From: Hyphomicrobium sp. D-2
GTDB taxonomy: Bacteria > Pseudomonadota > Alphaproteobacteria > Rhizobiales > Hyphomicrobiaceae
Reading direction: 5' to 3'
NCBI RefSeq assembly: GCF_029872155.1
Contig: NZ_JARXLA010000002.1
Location: 682,001 to 746,000, forward strand
DNA length: 64,000 bases
The notes under the pieces were generated by a model. The model had not been told where the DNA came from. It worked only from the letters and a program-made list of their open reading frames with translations, and did no database searches. The position numbers and the translations under genes are program-made. Positions 21,563-31,786 of this stretch are shown piece after piece; positions within the stretch are counted from its first letter, which is position 1; every line of letters begins with the position of its first letter.

Positions 21563-21816
21563 GCAATAAGCCGCGCCAGCAGCACCACGATGACGGCACC
21601 GGCTGTTGCTGTCACGACCTCGGACAGAAAGCGATTGTCGATGCCGAGATTGATTTTCAACGCGTCGAACAGATAGCCGCCAACAAACGCGCCGACGATG
21701 CCGGTGATGAGATAGCGCAGGATGCCGCCACCGCCACCCAGCAGAATGGAGGCGAGAAAGCCGGCAATGATGCCGACGATGGCAAAGACGATCAGCGCAC
21801 GTGTGTCGGCGTTCAT
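21559..21816 (-). CDS. GlsB/YeaQ/YmgE-family stress membrane protein
   Basis: The 85-residue protein has the same three-helix, glycine-rich layout as its downstream paralogue: MNADTRALIVFAIVGIIAGFLASILLGGGGG followed by GIVGAFVGGYLFDAL and a final helix, in order. It starts 51 bases after lpdA's stop region. Function is unknown beyond stress association in the family. The stop codon lies in a dispersed repeat. Confidence 0.85.
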   Translation of the reverse strand: MNADTRALIVFAIVGIIAGFLASILLGGGGGILRYLITGIVGAFVGGYLFDALKINLGIDNRFLSEVVTATAGAVIVVLLARLIA

Positions 21817-21867
21817 GTGTTTCTCCCTATTCCGGTTCGGCAGCGCGGGCAGTTGCGGACGGTGCCT

Positions 21868-23394
21868 CTACTTTTCCGGTGCTGGTCGGCCCGATGCAGG
21901 CCGCGATGGCGGCAGATGCAGCGCATGGCCATAGGCGTCCAGCACGCTCTCGCCCATCATCTCCGAAAGGGTTGGATGCGGGAAGACGGTGCGCATCAGA
22001 TCCTCCTCGGTGGCTTCAAGCTGCATGGCAATGACGAAACCCTGGATGAGTTCCGTCACTTCATCGCCAACCATGTGCGCGCCGATGAGCTCGCCGGTTT
22101 CAGCATCGAAGATGGTTTTGACCAGACCCTCGCGGGCGCCCATAGCCAGCGCCTTACCGTTGGCGCGGAACGGAAAGCGGCCGATCTTCAGCTTGCGGCC
22201 TGATGCTTGCGCTTTGGCCTCCGTCATCCCGACGGACGCAATCTGCGGATGGCTGTAGGTGCAGCCGGGAATGCGCGTGCGGTCAAGCGGTTCGACCTTC
22301 AGCCCCGCAATCGCCTCGACGCAGATGACGCCTTCGTGCTCGGCCTTGTGGGCCAGCATCGGCGCGCCCGCGACATCGCCGATGGCATAGATGCCTTCGA
22401 CATCGGTGCGGCTCAACGCGTCGGCGACGATGTGGCCGCGCTCCAGCTTCACGCCCAGCGCTTCAAGGCCCAGCCCTTCGACATTGCCGACAACGCCAAC
22501 AGCGGAGATGAGGCGGTCGGCGGTGATGTCCTCACGCTTGCCGTCGCCGTGTTCGATGGTGGCGGTGATCGCGTCCTTGCCCTTGGCAACGGCTGCAACC
22601 TTGGCACCGGTGATGATGCGGATGCCTGCCTTCTCGAACGCCTTGCGGGCGAGCGCGGCGATCTCGGCATCCTCAGCGGGCAGGATCTGATCCAGCACCT
22701 CGACGACCGTCACCTCGCACCCCAGCGCGCGATAGAATGATGCGAACTCGATGCCGATAGCACCCGATCCGGCGATCAGCAGCGAGCGCGGCACCTCGCG
22801 CGGCAGCATGGCCTCGAAGTAGCTCCAGATGCGGTCGCCGTCCGGCTCCAGCCCCGGCAGCGCGCGCGGTCGGGCGCCGGCAGCAATGATGATGTGGCGA
22901 GCGCCGTAGGTGCCAGCGCCAAGCACGTCCTTGGGCGGCGACGTTTCCGGGCGTCCGGTAGCGCTGGGCGGCGATACTTCTATGCGGCCATCGCCCAAAA
23001 GCCTGGCGCTGCCCCAGATAACATCGACGCCGTTCTTCTTCAGCAGAAAGCCGACGCCGGTGTTCAACTCGCGCGAGACCTGACGCGACCGCTCAACCAT
23101 GGCGGCGATGTCGATGCGCGGCTTGGCATCGATGACGATGCCGAAAGCCTCAGCCTCACGCAGGTCATGCAGGATGCCGGCGGAGCGCAGCAGCGCCTTG
23201 GTGGGAATGCAGCCCCAGTTGAGGCAGATGCCGCCCAGGTGCGCCCGCTCTATGACGGCAGTGCGAAGGCCAAGCTGAGCGGCGCGGATGGCGGCCACGT
23301 AACCGCCGGGACCCGCCCCGATGACGATGACGTCATAAGATGCGCCATCGCCCGCTGCCTTATGCTCAGTGCTGCTCTGGCTGCTGCTGACCAT
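21868..23394 (-). CDS. lpdA: Dihydrolipoyl dehydrogenase (E3)
   Basis: FAD enzyme that reoxidises dihydrolipoyl groups with NAD+. Evidence: FAD-binding GAGPGGYVAAIRAAQLG, the redox-active disulfide GGICLNWGCIPTK, NAD-binding GSGAIGIEFASFYRALG, YAIGDVAGAPMLAHKAEHEG, and the C-terminal active-site HPHPTLSE-type stretch (VFPHPTLSE). Length 508 residues includes a short N-terminal extension. It belongs to the pdhA-B-C set but is separated from pdhC by two lipoprotein genes. Confidence 0.96.
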   Translation of the reverse strand: MVSSSQSSTEHKAAGDGASYDVIVIGAGPGGYVAAIRAAQLGLRTAVIERAHLGGICLNWGCIPTKALLRSAGILHDLREAEAFGIVIDAKPRIDIAAMVERSRQVSRELNTGVGFLLKKNGVDVIWGSARLLGDGRIEVSPPSATGRPETSPPKDVLGAGTYGARHIIIAAGARPRALPGLEPDGDRIWSYFEAMLPREVPRSLLIAGSGAIGIEFASFYRALGCEVTVVEVLDQILPAEDAEIAALARKAFEKAGIRIITGAKVAAVAKGKDAITATIEHGDGKREDITADRLISAVGVVGNVEGLGLEALGVKLERGHIVADALSRTDVEGIYAIGDVAGAPMLAHKAEHEGVICVEAIAGLKVEPLDRTRIPGCTYSHPQIASVGMTEAKAQASGRKLKIGRFPFRANGKALAMGAREGLVKTIFDAETGELIGAHMVGDEVTELIQGFVIAMQLEATEEDLMRTVFPHPTLSEMMGESVLDAYGHALHLPPSRPASGRPAPEK

Positions 23395-23520
23395 GGGGCG
23401 GGCGCCTTTCGCTATGTCGTCGAGCTACGGTACCGCAGTGTATTGCCACGGTCCGTTGCTGAAAACATTACGCCGCCGTGGGCAGGCCATGTGCGCGAGC
23501 CAAACCGGCCGCGCGTGTCA

Positions 23521-23826
23521 TCAGACGTGACAGCGCGCGCCGAGGTATTTGTTGAGCAGACGGTTGTAGAGATCCGCCTTGTCTTTCTGGGCGCCGGACA
23601 GCTTCTGTCCCGAGCTCTGACGCTCCACGAGGGCAGGCACGCCCTCCTTATCCAGCCGATTGAGATCGGCCCGGACAGACTGGCAGGTATCGCCACCGCT
23701 CAATTGCTGGGGCCCTGGGTCTCCACCGGTTCCGGTATTACCCGCACAACCGGCCAGAACAACAAAGAGAATGCCTGCAGAGGCTCTCTTACAGGACCGC
23801 GCGCGCCGACCGTTACCTGACACCAT
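23521..23826 (-). CDS. Small predicted lipoprotein, function unknown
   Basis: From the ATG at 23826 (MVSGNGRRARSCKRAS) a basic N-terminus and short hydrophobic run lead to a lipobox LAGC, so the mature protein is probably lipid-anchored at the cell envelope. The remaining ~75 residues are polar, with ADLNRLDKEGVPALVERQSSG in order and a terminal cysteine. Both this and the next lipoprotein have similar short helical content (e.g. 'DKADLYNRLLNKYL' here). No family recognised. It lies between lpdA and pdhC. Confidence 0.65.
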   Translation of the reverse strand: MVSGNGRRARSCKRASAGILFVVLAGCAGNTGTGGDPGPQQLSGGDTCQSVRADLNRLDKEGVPALVERQSSGQKLSGAQKDKADLYNRLLNKYLGARCHV

Positions 23827-23975
23827 GCCCTCCATCCCACGGTTGGGAAGCTTCGGCGTTTTCACCACAGGCCAAACCCGCGTGCAAGCCCCCAGATCAC
23901 CGTCAGCATAAACAACCGTTGCGCCGTCTGCCATGCGACAGGACCGGCGCCCGGAAGTTAATCAGATGCAAATCA

Positions 23976-24494
23976 TTACGGCGTCGAAGCGGTGGTGCTT
24001 TCACCCGGAACCTGTGTCCCGGTAGCCGCAGCGGTGCGCGCTGGCGATGCATCCGCCGATGCGCTCTTGTCGGCCTGAGCATCCGACTTCTGCGTCGGCA
24101 GCGGAGGCGTTGCAGCGGCCTTTGTCGTGGCAGCCGCATCGGCCTTGGGCTCGATCTCCGCGACGTTGCGCGGCGGATAGCTGGAGCACTTGGCCTGGAA
24201 TTCGGTATTGGCCTTGTTGAGTTCGTCGGCCTTGGCCAGGTCGCCGGACTTCAATTTGTATTTCTTGGCCGCCGCCTTGGAGACCTTCTCGGAGATGCCT
24301 TCGCTGTTCAGCGCCTCGATCTGGGAGGTCAGCGTAAGACAGAGGGCTTCTTTCGAGCGCGCCTCGGCCTGCTTGGTCTCATTGGCGGGGTTGATTGATC
24401 CGGTTGTGAAGCCGGAACCTAGGCTGCCGTCAGCGCAGCCAGATAGAAGACAGGCGAGCGCCGTCGCGACTAGGGCAGTTGAGCGCGCCATCAT
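23976..24494 (-). CDS. Predicted lipoprotein with Ala/Lys-rich tail
   Basis: From ATG 24494 (MMARSTALVATALACLLSGC) there is a lipoprotein signal ending in LLSGC. The middle has KEALCLTLTSQIEALN and KKYKLKSGDLAKADELNK, charged helical stretches, and the last third is Ala/Thr/Pro/Lys-rich and probably disordered. GGAG lies before the start. No family recognised; with the neighbouring lipoprotein it may form a small envelope pair inserted between lpdA and pdhC. Confidence 0.68.
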   Translation of the reverse strand: MMARSTALVATALACLLSGCADGSLGSGFTTGSINPANETKQAEARSKEALCLTLTSQIEALNSEGISEKVSKAAAKKYKLKSGDLAKADELNKANTEFQAKCSSYPPRNVAEIEPKADAAATTKAAATPPLPTQKSDAQADKSASADASPARTAAATGTQVPGESTTASTP

Positions 24495-24806
24495 TTTGGG
24501 TTCACTCCAAAGGCTAGAGCCATCACCAAGGTACGCCCACACTGGTTTTTCGCTTCTAGTCCTCGCCTCGTACAGCGGCAAGCAACTGCCTTATTCTTAT
24601 CCCGAATGACCGTTCACGGAATGGTCTTAGCTGGGGAAAGTCGCCAATGCGTGCTCTGGCGGCCACAGGTTGTAGCGCCCGCGATGGTGCCATAGGCGAT
24701 TTGTGACACGCGATTTGGCCGACTCACTCCAGACGAGCTTGGTCAGACTGGGCGTAGATCCCGTCTCCTTGTCGGAATGACGTGCAGCTGTTTTTTGGCG
24801 TGTGCT

Positions 24807-25839
24807 TCACACCAGCATGCGCACCGGGTCTTCCACGAAGGCCTTGAACGCCTGCAGCAGCTCCGCCCCGATAGCGCCATCGACGGCGCGGTGGTCGCAC
24901 GACAGCGTCACATCCATGACCGTCGCCACCTCAACCGAATCACCCGCGACGACCGGACGGCGGTCGGCAGCGCCCACCGCCAGGATGGTGGCGTGGGGCG
25001 GGTTGATGACGGCGTCGAAGTTCTTGATGCCATACATGCCGAGGTTTGAGATCGACGTGGTGCCGCCTTGATATTCATGCGGCGCCAGCCGGCGCTTGCG
25101 CGCCCGCTCCGCCAGGTCGCGCATCTCGTTGGATATCTCGGACAGCGACTTCATCTCGGCATGGCGGATGACGGGCGTGAACAGACCGCCCTCGATGGCG
25201 ACGGCCACGCCGATGTCAGAATACTTGTGGCGCAGCATGCCCTCATCCGTCCACGTGACGTTGGCATCGGGCACATGCTGAAGCGCGAGCGCCAGCGCCT
25301 TGATGAGGAAGTCGTTCACCGACAGCTTATAGGCGCGCGGTCCCTCCGGCGGCGAGGACGCATTCATGCGCTCGCGGGCGCGCATCAGTTCGTCGATGCG
25401 GCAATCGATGGAAAGATAAAAATGCGGGATGGTGCGCTTGGCGAGCGTCAGCCGTTCGGCAATCACGCGCCGCATCTTGTCGTGCGGCTGGACCTCGTAG
25501 CTGCCCTTGTCATAAAGCGCGAGCACGCTTTCATCGGGCATGCCCGATGGCGATGACGGCTGCGGTTTCAGCGCTGCCGATTGCGCCGACGGCGTCATTG
25601 CGCGGCTGGCAGTTGTATCCGACACCGGCTGTGCGGCCTGCGACTGCGATGCGGATGACGGCGCACCGCCTGCAAGCGCCTTCTCGATGTCGCGCTTGAT
25701 GATGCGGCCATGCGGCCCTGAACCGGCGATGCGCATCAGGCGACAACGCGGCATCCTTCGCCAGCCTGCGCGCGAGCGGAGAAACTCTGCGGCGCGGCGC
25801 ACCGCTATCGTTCGTTGTCGTGTTCGCAGCAGCGCCCAT
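24807..25839 (-). pseudogene. pdhC: Pyruvate dehydrogenase E2 (acetyltransferase), frameshifted and lacking a lipoyl domain
   Basis: Transfers acetyl groups from the lipoyl arm to CoA and forms the complex core. The ATG at 25839 ([18 protein letters not shown]) has AGGAAGAAG before it and enters directly into the peripheral subunit-binding domain (SPLARRLAKDAA). The frame is then lost: removal of one C at 25739-25740 rejoins it to LMRIAGSGPHGRIIKRDIE with the normal spacing. The catalytic domain is complete, with KLSVNDFLIKALALAL and CDHRAVDGAIGAE near the end. No lipoyl domain precedes it. Either a decayed or shortened gene, or an assembly error. Confidence 0.8.
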
Positions 25840-27289
25840 TGGCTTCTTCCTGCATGCGCCCTGCGCGCGTTAAAGATAGAGCACTGATTGACTGGGCGGC
25901 GACCACCTGCTCCGCCGTCGGCAGCGCAAGCTTTTCGCTGTTGGCGGCATACGGCATCGGCACATCGGCGCCGGACACCTTCGCCGGCGGCGCGTCGAGA
26001 TCGTCGAACGCCTGCATCGCAACCTGCGCGCAGATTTCCGATCCGATCGAGCACACCGGCCGCGCTTCCTCGACCGTGACGATGCGATTGGTTTTGCGCA
26101 CTGACGCCAGCACCGCTTCAAGATCGAGCGGGCGCAGCGTGCGCAGGTCGATGACCTCGACCTCGATGCCGTCCTTGGCCAGAAGGTCGGCGGCGGCGAG
26201 CGCGTAAGTCATGCCGCGCGCGAACGAGACGACGGTTGCATCCTTGCCCGCGCGGGCGATGCGCGCCTTGCCGATGGGCAGCACGAAGTCGTCGCCCTTC
26301 GGCACGTCGCCGTGGGTGCCGTAGAGCATTTCGTTTTCAGGGAACACGATCGGGTTGGGATCGCGGATGGCAGCTTTCAGCAGTCCCTTCGCGTCGGCTG
26401 GCGTTGATGGCGCAATGACCTTGAGGCCGGGCACATGCGCGTACCATGCCGAAAAGCACTGGCTGTGCTGGGCCGCAACCCGCGCCGCCGCGCCATTGGG
26501 GCCGCGGAACACAATCGGTGAGCGCACCGTGCCACCCGACATGTAGTGCGTCTTGGCGGCTGAATTGATGATGTGGTCGATCGCCTGCATGGCGAAGTTC
26601 CACGTCATGAATTCGACGATAGGTTTGAGGCCGGTGAAGGCCGCGCCGACGCCCACGCCGGTGAAGCCATATTCAGTGATCGGCGTATCGATCACCCGGC
26701 GTTCGCCAAACTCTTCCAGCAGGCCCTGACTGATCTTGTAGGCGCCCTGATACTGGCCGACTTCCTCGCCCATCAGAAACACGTCCGGGTCGCGGCGCAT
26801 TTCCTCGGCCATGGCATCGCGGAGCGCTTCGCGCATCGTCTGCGAAACCATTTCAGTGCCGGGCGCAATTTCGGGCGTCCCTTGCGGCTCCGGCGCATGG
26901 GTTGCAGAGGCTGCGTCGCGCGCAGGCGCTGCATCCTGCTGCGGCGCCTCCGTCGATGCGGATTTCTCTGGCTTTGACTGTTGTGTTTCCCGCGGCGGCT
27001 GCACGGGCGCTGTAGCTACGGGCTGAGCGCTGTCCGTCGCTGCTTCGTCCTCGCCTTCGATCAGGGCGATCGGTGTATTGACCTTCACGCCTTCGGTGCC
27101 AGCGGGCACAAGGATCTTCGCCAGCCGACCGTCGTCGATCGCCTCCACTTCCATCGTGGCCTTGTCGGTCTCGATCTCCGCGATCACATCGCCGGACTTA
27201 ACGCTCGCGCCCTCGCTCACCAGCCACTTGGCCAGCGTGCCCTCCTCCATGGTGGGCGACAGGGCAGGCATCAGAACTTCAATCGGCAT
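25805..27289 (-). CDS. pdhB: Pyruvate dehydrogenase E1 beta with N-terminal lipoyl domain
   Basis: Beta subunit of the E1 pyruvate decarboxylase. A lipoyl domain fills residues 1-80, with the modifiable lysine K43 in [11 protein letters not shown], followed by a ~65-residue Ala/Pro/Gln-rich linker. The E1-beta core starts near residue 147 ([39 protein letters not shown]). The C-terminus runs out of register: after EQVVAAQS it adds about 22 atypical residues, whereas removing one A at 25888-25889 gives the family-like end SVLYL and a stop at 25870. In the given frame it overlaps the pdhC start. Confidence 0.93.
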   Translation of the reverse strand: MPIEVLMPALSPTMEEGTLAKWLVSEGASVKSGDVIAEIETDKATMEVEAIDDGRLAKILVPAGTEGVKVNTPIALIEGEDEAATDSAQPVATAPVQPPRETQQSKPEKSASTEAPQQDAAPARDAASATHAPEPQGTPEIAPGTEMVSQTMREALRDAMAEEMRRDPDVFLMGEEVGQYQGAYKISQGLLEEFGERRVIDTPITEYGFTGVGVGAAFTGLKPIVEFMTWNFAMQAIDHIINSAAKTHYMSGGTVRSPIVFRGPNGAAARVAAQHSQCFSAWYAHVPGLKVIAPSTPADAKGLLKAAIRDPNPIVFPENEMLYGTHGDVPKGDDFVLPIGKARIARAGKDATVVSFARGMTYALAAADLLAKDGIEVEVIDLRTLRPLDLEAVLASVRKTNRIVTVEEARPVCSIGSEICAQVAMQAFDDLDAPPAKVSGADVPMPYAANSEKLALPTAEQVVAAQSISALSLTRAGRMQEEANGRCCEHDNER

Positions 27290-27346
27290 AGTGCGAGGCC
27301 CTGGGATCTGACGAAATCTGAAAAGCGGAACGGAGTTGTCATGCGC

Positions 27347-28397
27347 TCAGATGAGCACTTCGGTGGTCAACTCTGATGCATCGGGTTCTGGATCGGACAG
27401 CGCGAATTCAGCCGCGGCGTTCACCTCATCGCGCACCTTCCGGTCAATCGCCTTCAGATCATCCTCGCTAACGCCATCGGCAAGCAGGCGTGCACGGATC
27501 ATCTCGATGGGATCGTGGGTTTCCCGCATGTGCTGCACTTCCTCACGCGTGCGGTACTTGGCCGGATCTGACATCGAGTGGCCGCGATAACGGTAGGTCA
27601 TCATCTCAAGGATGGTCGGCCCGTTACCCTCCACGCGCGAACTGGATGGCGCGTGCTCCGGCCTCGCGCACCTGCTCGACATCCATGCCATCAACATGCA
27701 CGCCGGGAATGGCGAACGACAGGCCGCGCTGGGAAAGATTGGTGGTTGATGACGCGCGCTCAATCGAGGTGCCCATCGCGTACTTGTTGTTCTCGACGAT
27801 GAACACGACCGGCAGCTTCCACAGCTCCGCCATGTTGAACGCTTCGTACACCTGGCCCTGATTGGCGGCGCCATCGCCAAAGTAGGCGACGCAGACGCGG
27901 TCGTTGCCGCGATACTTGTTGGCGAACGCAATGCCAGCGCCGAGCGGGGCGGTGGCGCCGACGATGCCATGGCCGCCATAAAAACCTTTGTCGGGCGCGA
28001 ACATGTGCATCGATCCGCCCTTGCCCTGCGAGCAGCCGTTACGGCGCCCGGTAAGCTCGGCCATGACGGACTTCGGCTCCATGCCGGTTGCGATGGTGTG
28101 GCCGTGGTCGCGATACGCGGTGATGACCTGATCGCCCGGCTGCTGCGCCATCTGCATGCCGACAACAACGGCTTCCTGACCGATGTAGAGATGGCAGAAG
28201 CCGCCGATGTGCCCCATGCCGTAAAGCTGGCCGGCTTTTTCCTCAAAGCGGCGGATCAGTAGCATATGCCGATAGGCATCCAGACGTTCATCGCGCGTGA
28301 AAGCTGCGGCAACGCCGGTAGCGGCGGCTGGCTGGACAGCATCGCCGCCCTTCGCGGGCTTGGCGGATCGGGAGCGGGTGGCTTTTTCAGCGGCCAT
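27347..28397 (-). pseudogene. pdhA: Pyruvate dehydrogenase E1 alpha, single frameshift
   Basis: Thiamine-diphosphate subunit that decarboxylates pyruvate. The first 257 residues are intact (LIRRFEEKAGQLYGMG, GKGGSMHMF, thiamine motif GDGAANQGQVYEAFNMA, ERASSTTNLSQRG loop). A stop follows at 27624 after FARGG. In another frame the protein continues with NGPTILEMMTYRYRGHSMSDPAKYR to 27347. Deleting one G of the GGG at 27627-27629 gives an unbroken, normal-length protein. First gene of pdhA-pdhB-pdhC. Confidence 0.9.
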
Positions 28398-28583
28398 TTT
28401 GCAAGCAGCCCGTTGTTCAGCAGCCGGAGGCGGACCGGAATGGCCCCATATGTTTGTGTTCGGATTCGGAGCCTACTAGAGGCACAGCGCAAACGCCAGA
28501 AGTGGCGCACTGCACCACATCGACCCATGCAAAATTTGGATGATTGAATTGCATGCATCGCGCCGCATGCGATGCGGCAAGCG

Positions 28584-28904
28584 TCAGCGCTGCGTTACGA
28601 CCTGATCGTCAGGACGCACGAAACCAAGCACCTCGCGGGCGATTTCTTCGACGAGATCGGAATCGGGTTTTTTAGCGCCCAGCAGAGCGACATCGCGCTC
28701 AAGGCGGGCTCGCACAGCTTCGAGGCTTTTGATCTCAAACTCCAACAAAGCTGATCGTTCCATCAGCCGAGATCGCGCCTCGAAGCCGTGCCTGCCATTG
28801 ACCGCATGATGGGCGAAGTAGGCCGTTAAACCCAAGCAGAGAAGCAACACCGTCGCCTGCCGTGGCCTAGACCGTCGATCATGTTTTTTTGGCTGACGCA
28901 GCAC
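28584..28904 (-). CDS. ftsB: Septum formation initiator, FtsB/DivIC family
   Basis: Small bitopic division protein. A basic N-terminus precedes one transmembrane helix (ATVLLLCLGLTAYFAHHAV), then a coiled-coil (RSRLMERSALLEFEIKSLEAVRARLERDVALLG in order) and a conserved C-terminal stretch (LVEEIAREVLGFVRPDD). The length of 106 residues is typical. Its position between eno and pdhA is conserved in alphaproteobacteria. Confidence 0.88.
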   Translation of the reverse strand: MLRQPKKHDRRSRPRQATVLLLCLGLTAYFAHHAVNGRHGFEARSRLMERSALLEFEIKSLEAVRARLERDVALLGAKKPDSDLVEEIAREVLGFVRPDDQVVTQR

Positions 28905-29063
28905 TGGATTTTTTACGCTGCACTGAAATTGTGGACACCGCTGTTATGCCATGCGGTGCTTAATGGCTGGTAAAGCGCTGTGTCGATCGCGATGGCATTT
29001 GCTGATTTTTTCGTCGCCCGCACAACAGCGCGCGACAGTGCCGCGATGCATATCGCGTTTTTT
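28905..29063 (+). ncRNA. Candidate small RNA ending in an intrinsic terminator
   Basis: The interval between ftsB and eno (both minus strand) holds, on the plus strand, a hairpin with arms CACCGC (28936-28941) and GCGGTG (28953-28958), and a perfect 6-bp hairpin (29042-29057, loop GCAT) followed by six Ts (29058-29063). No gene on the plus strand precedes it, so the terminator suggests a short transcript starting in this gap. The 5' end is unknown. Confidence 0.3.
29042..29063 (+). terminator. Plus-strand intrinsic terminator in the ftsB-eno gap
   Basis: The arms CGCGAT and ATCGCG close a GCAT loop, followed directly by TTTTTT. Read on the minus strand there is no T-run. Confidence 0.6.
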
Positions 29064-29097
29064 GAGACGGCAAACGCTGAGCCATCCGTCGGACAAT

Positions 29098-29133
29098 AAA
29101 AAACGCCGCCCCGGATATTCTCCGAAGCGGCGC
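29098..29133 (-). terminator. Terminator of eno
   Basis: On the minus strand, CGCCGC...CGG and CCG...GCGGCG arms are followed by six Ts (29103-29098), 30-60 bases after the eno stop codon. Confidence 0.8.
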
Positions 29134-29164
29134 TGTTGTTTGCGAAGTAGAACGCGTCGCCAGA

Positions 29165-30511
<1,347 letters not shown>

Positions 30512-30603
30512 TTAGCCCCTCTTTGGTAGATGCGCAAAGACCCGTTGCTGCTGCTTTGTTAAAGGGCGGGCTGCGGCGGGTTAGCCCAGGGAGCCATCCA
30601 CGC

Positions 30604-30962
30604 ATGTCCGACACGAAAACCTACACAGGAAGCTGCCATTGCGGTCAGGTTGCCTATGAGGTTGAAGCCGACCTCAGCCGGGTAATCTCGTGCAACTGTT
30701 CTATTTGCCGCAAGCGGGGCTGCTGCTTACCTTTGTTCCGGAAGGAAATTTCCGCCTCGCGCAAGGCGCCGATGTCCTGACCGATTACACCTTCAACAAA
30801 GGCGTGGTGCACCATCTGTTTTGCAGCCGCTGTGGCGTCGGCGCATTTGGTCGCGGCACCCGGCCAGACGGCGTGACAACCGTTGCCATCAATGTGCGCT
30901 GCCTCGACGGCGTCGACCTCGATGGTCTCAACCTGCGCAAATTTGACGGCGCGAGCCTTTGA
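30604..30962 (+). pseudogene. GFA-family (glutathione-dependent formaldehyde-activating-like) zinc protein, frameshifted
   Basis: Members have the Cys-rich CENP-V/GFA zinc fold. The start ([25 protein letters not shown]) and [10 protein letters not shown] are in one frame, then the match continues in another frame with [39 protein letters not shown]. Adding one G to the GGGG run at 30716-30719 restores the reading. The GFA name does not prove formaldehyde activity. It precedes queC by 22 bases. Confidence 0.85.
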
Positions 30963-30984
30963 TCCGCTGCAAGTTGAGGATCCC

Positions 30985-31689
30985 ATGACCGACCGCGATA
31001 ACGCCGCACTGGTGCTGTTCTCCGGCGGGCAGGATTCAGCCGTCTGCCTTGCATGGGCACTGGAGCGATACAGCCGCGTCGAAACGGTTGGCTTCAATTA
31101 CGGACAGCGGCATGTGGCAGAGCTAGCCCAGCGCGAAACGCTGCGCCTTGCGATGGCCGCGTTGAAACCGGCATGGCGCGAACGGCTTGGCGATGACCAC
31201 ATGCTGGCCCTGCCGGAGCTGGGCCGCCTGAGCGACACCGCGCTGACACGGGAAGCGGAAATTGAGATTTCAGCGGCCGGGCTGCCGTCGACGTTCGTGC
31301 CGGGCCGCAACCTGATGTTTTTCACCTATGCCGCCGCCCTCGCCTATCGGCGCGGCATCCGCGCGCTGGTGGGCGGCATGTGCGAGACGGACTTCTCCGG
31401 CTATCCCGACTGCCGCAACGACACACTGCAGACTTTGGCCAAGGCGCTTGCGCTGGGCATGGATGCGCCGTTCGTGATCGAGACGCCGCTGATGTGGATC
31501 GACAAGGCTGAGACCTGGGCGCTTACCGACACCCTCGGTGGACAGCCGCTGATCGATCTGATCGTCGAGGAAAGCCACACCTGCTATCTCGGCGTGCGCA
31601 CGCGACGCTATGAATGGGGATATGGCTGCAACCACTGCCCGGCTTGCGCCCTGCGCCGCAAGGGCTGGGAAGAATGGCGCAATCGTTAG
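30985..31689 (+). CDS. queC: 7-cyano-7-deazaguanine (preQ0) synthase QueC
   Basis: ATP-dependent conversion of 7-carboxy-7-deazaguanine to preQ0 for queuosine. The PP-loop is [14 protein letters not shown] near the N-terminus, GFNYGQRH follows, and four cysteines near the end ([18 protein letters not shown]) bind zinc. ATG 30985 ([15 protein letters not shown]) places the PP-loop at the usual distance. The other pathway genes queE, queD and queF lie 3 kb downstream on the same strand. Confidence 0.97.
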   Translation: MTDRDNAALVLFSGGQDSAVCLAWALERYSRVETVGFNYGQRHVAELAQRETLRLAMAALKPAWRERLGDDHMLALPELGRLSDTALTREAEIEISAAGLPSTFVPGRNLMFFTYAAALAYRRGIRALVGGMCETDFSGYPDCRNDTLQTLAKALALGMDAPFVIETPLMWIDKAETWALTDTLGGQPLIDLIVEESHTCYLGVRTRRYEWGYGCNHCPACALRRKGWEEWRNR

Positions 31690-31755
31690 AGCGCTTTCCG
31701 ACGTCTAAAATCGCAAGCGTTAGGTTGTCGGTCCTTTAATCGAAACAGGCATAAG
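31689..31755. repeat. Possible degenerate copy of the Rhizobiales-type intergenic repeat
   Basis: The sequence starts AGAGCGCTTTCCGAC just after the queC stop, a common opening of Rhizobiales intergenic repeats (from memory). No clear partner arm is seen. Confidence 0.25.
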
Positions 31756-31786
31756 TGGATGGGATATCCTGGACAGGAATACACCC

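Noticed and set aside
20704-22203. A 499-codon plus-strand open frame
   Set aside because: Antisense to lipA, the GlsB-like genes and lpdA.
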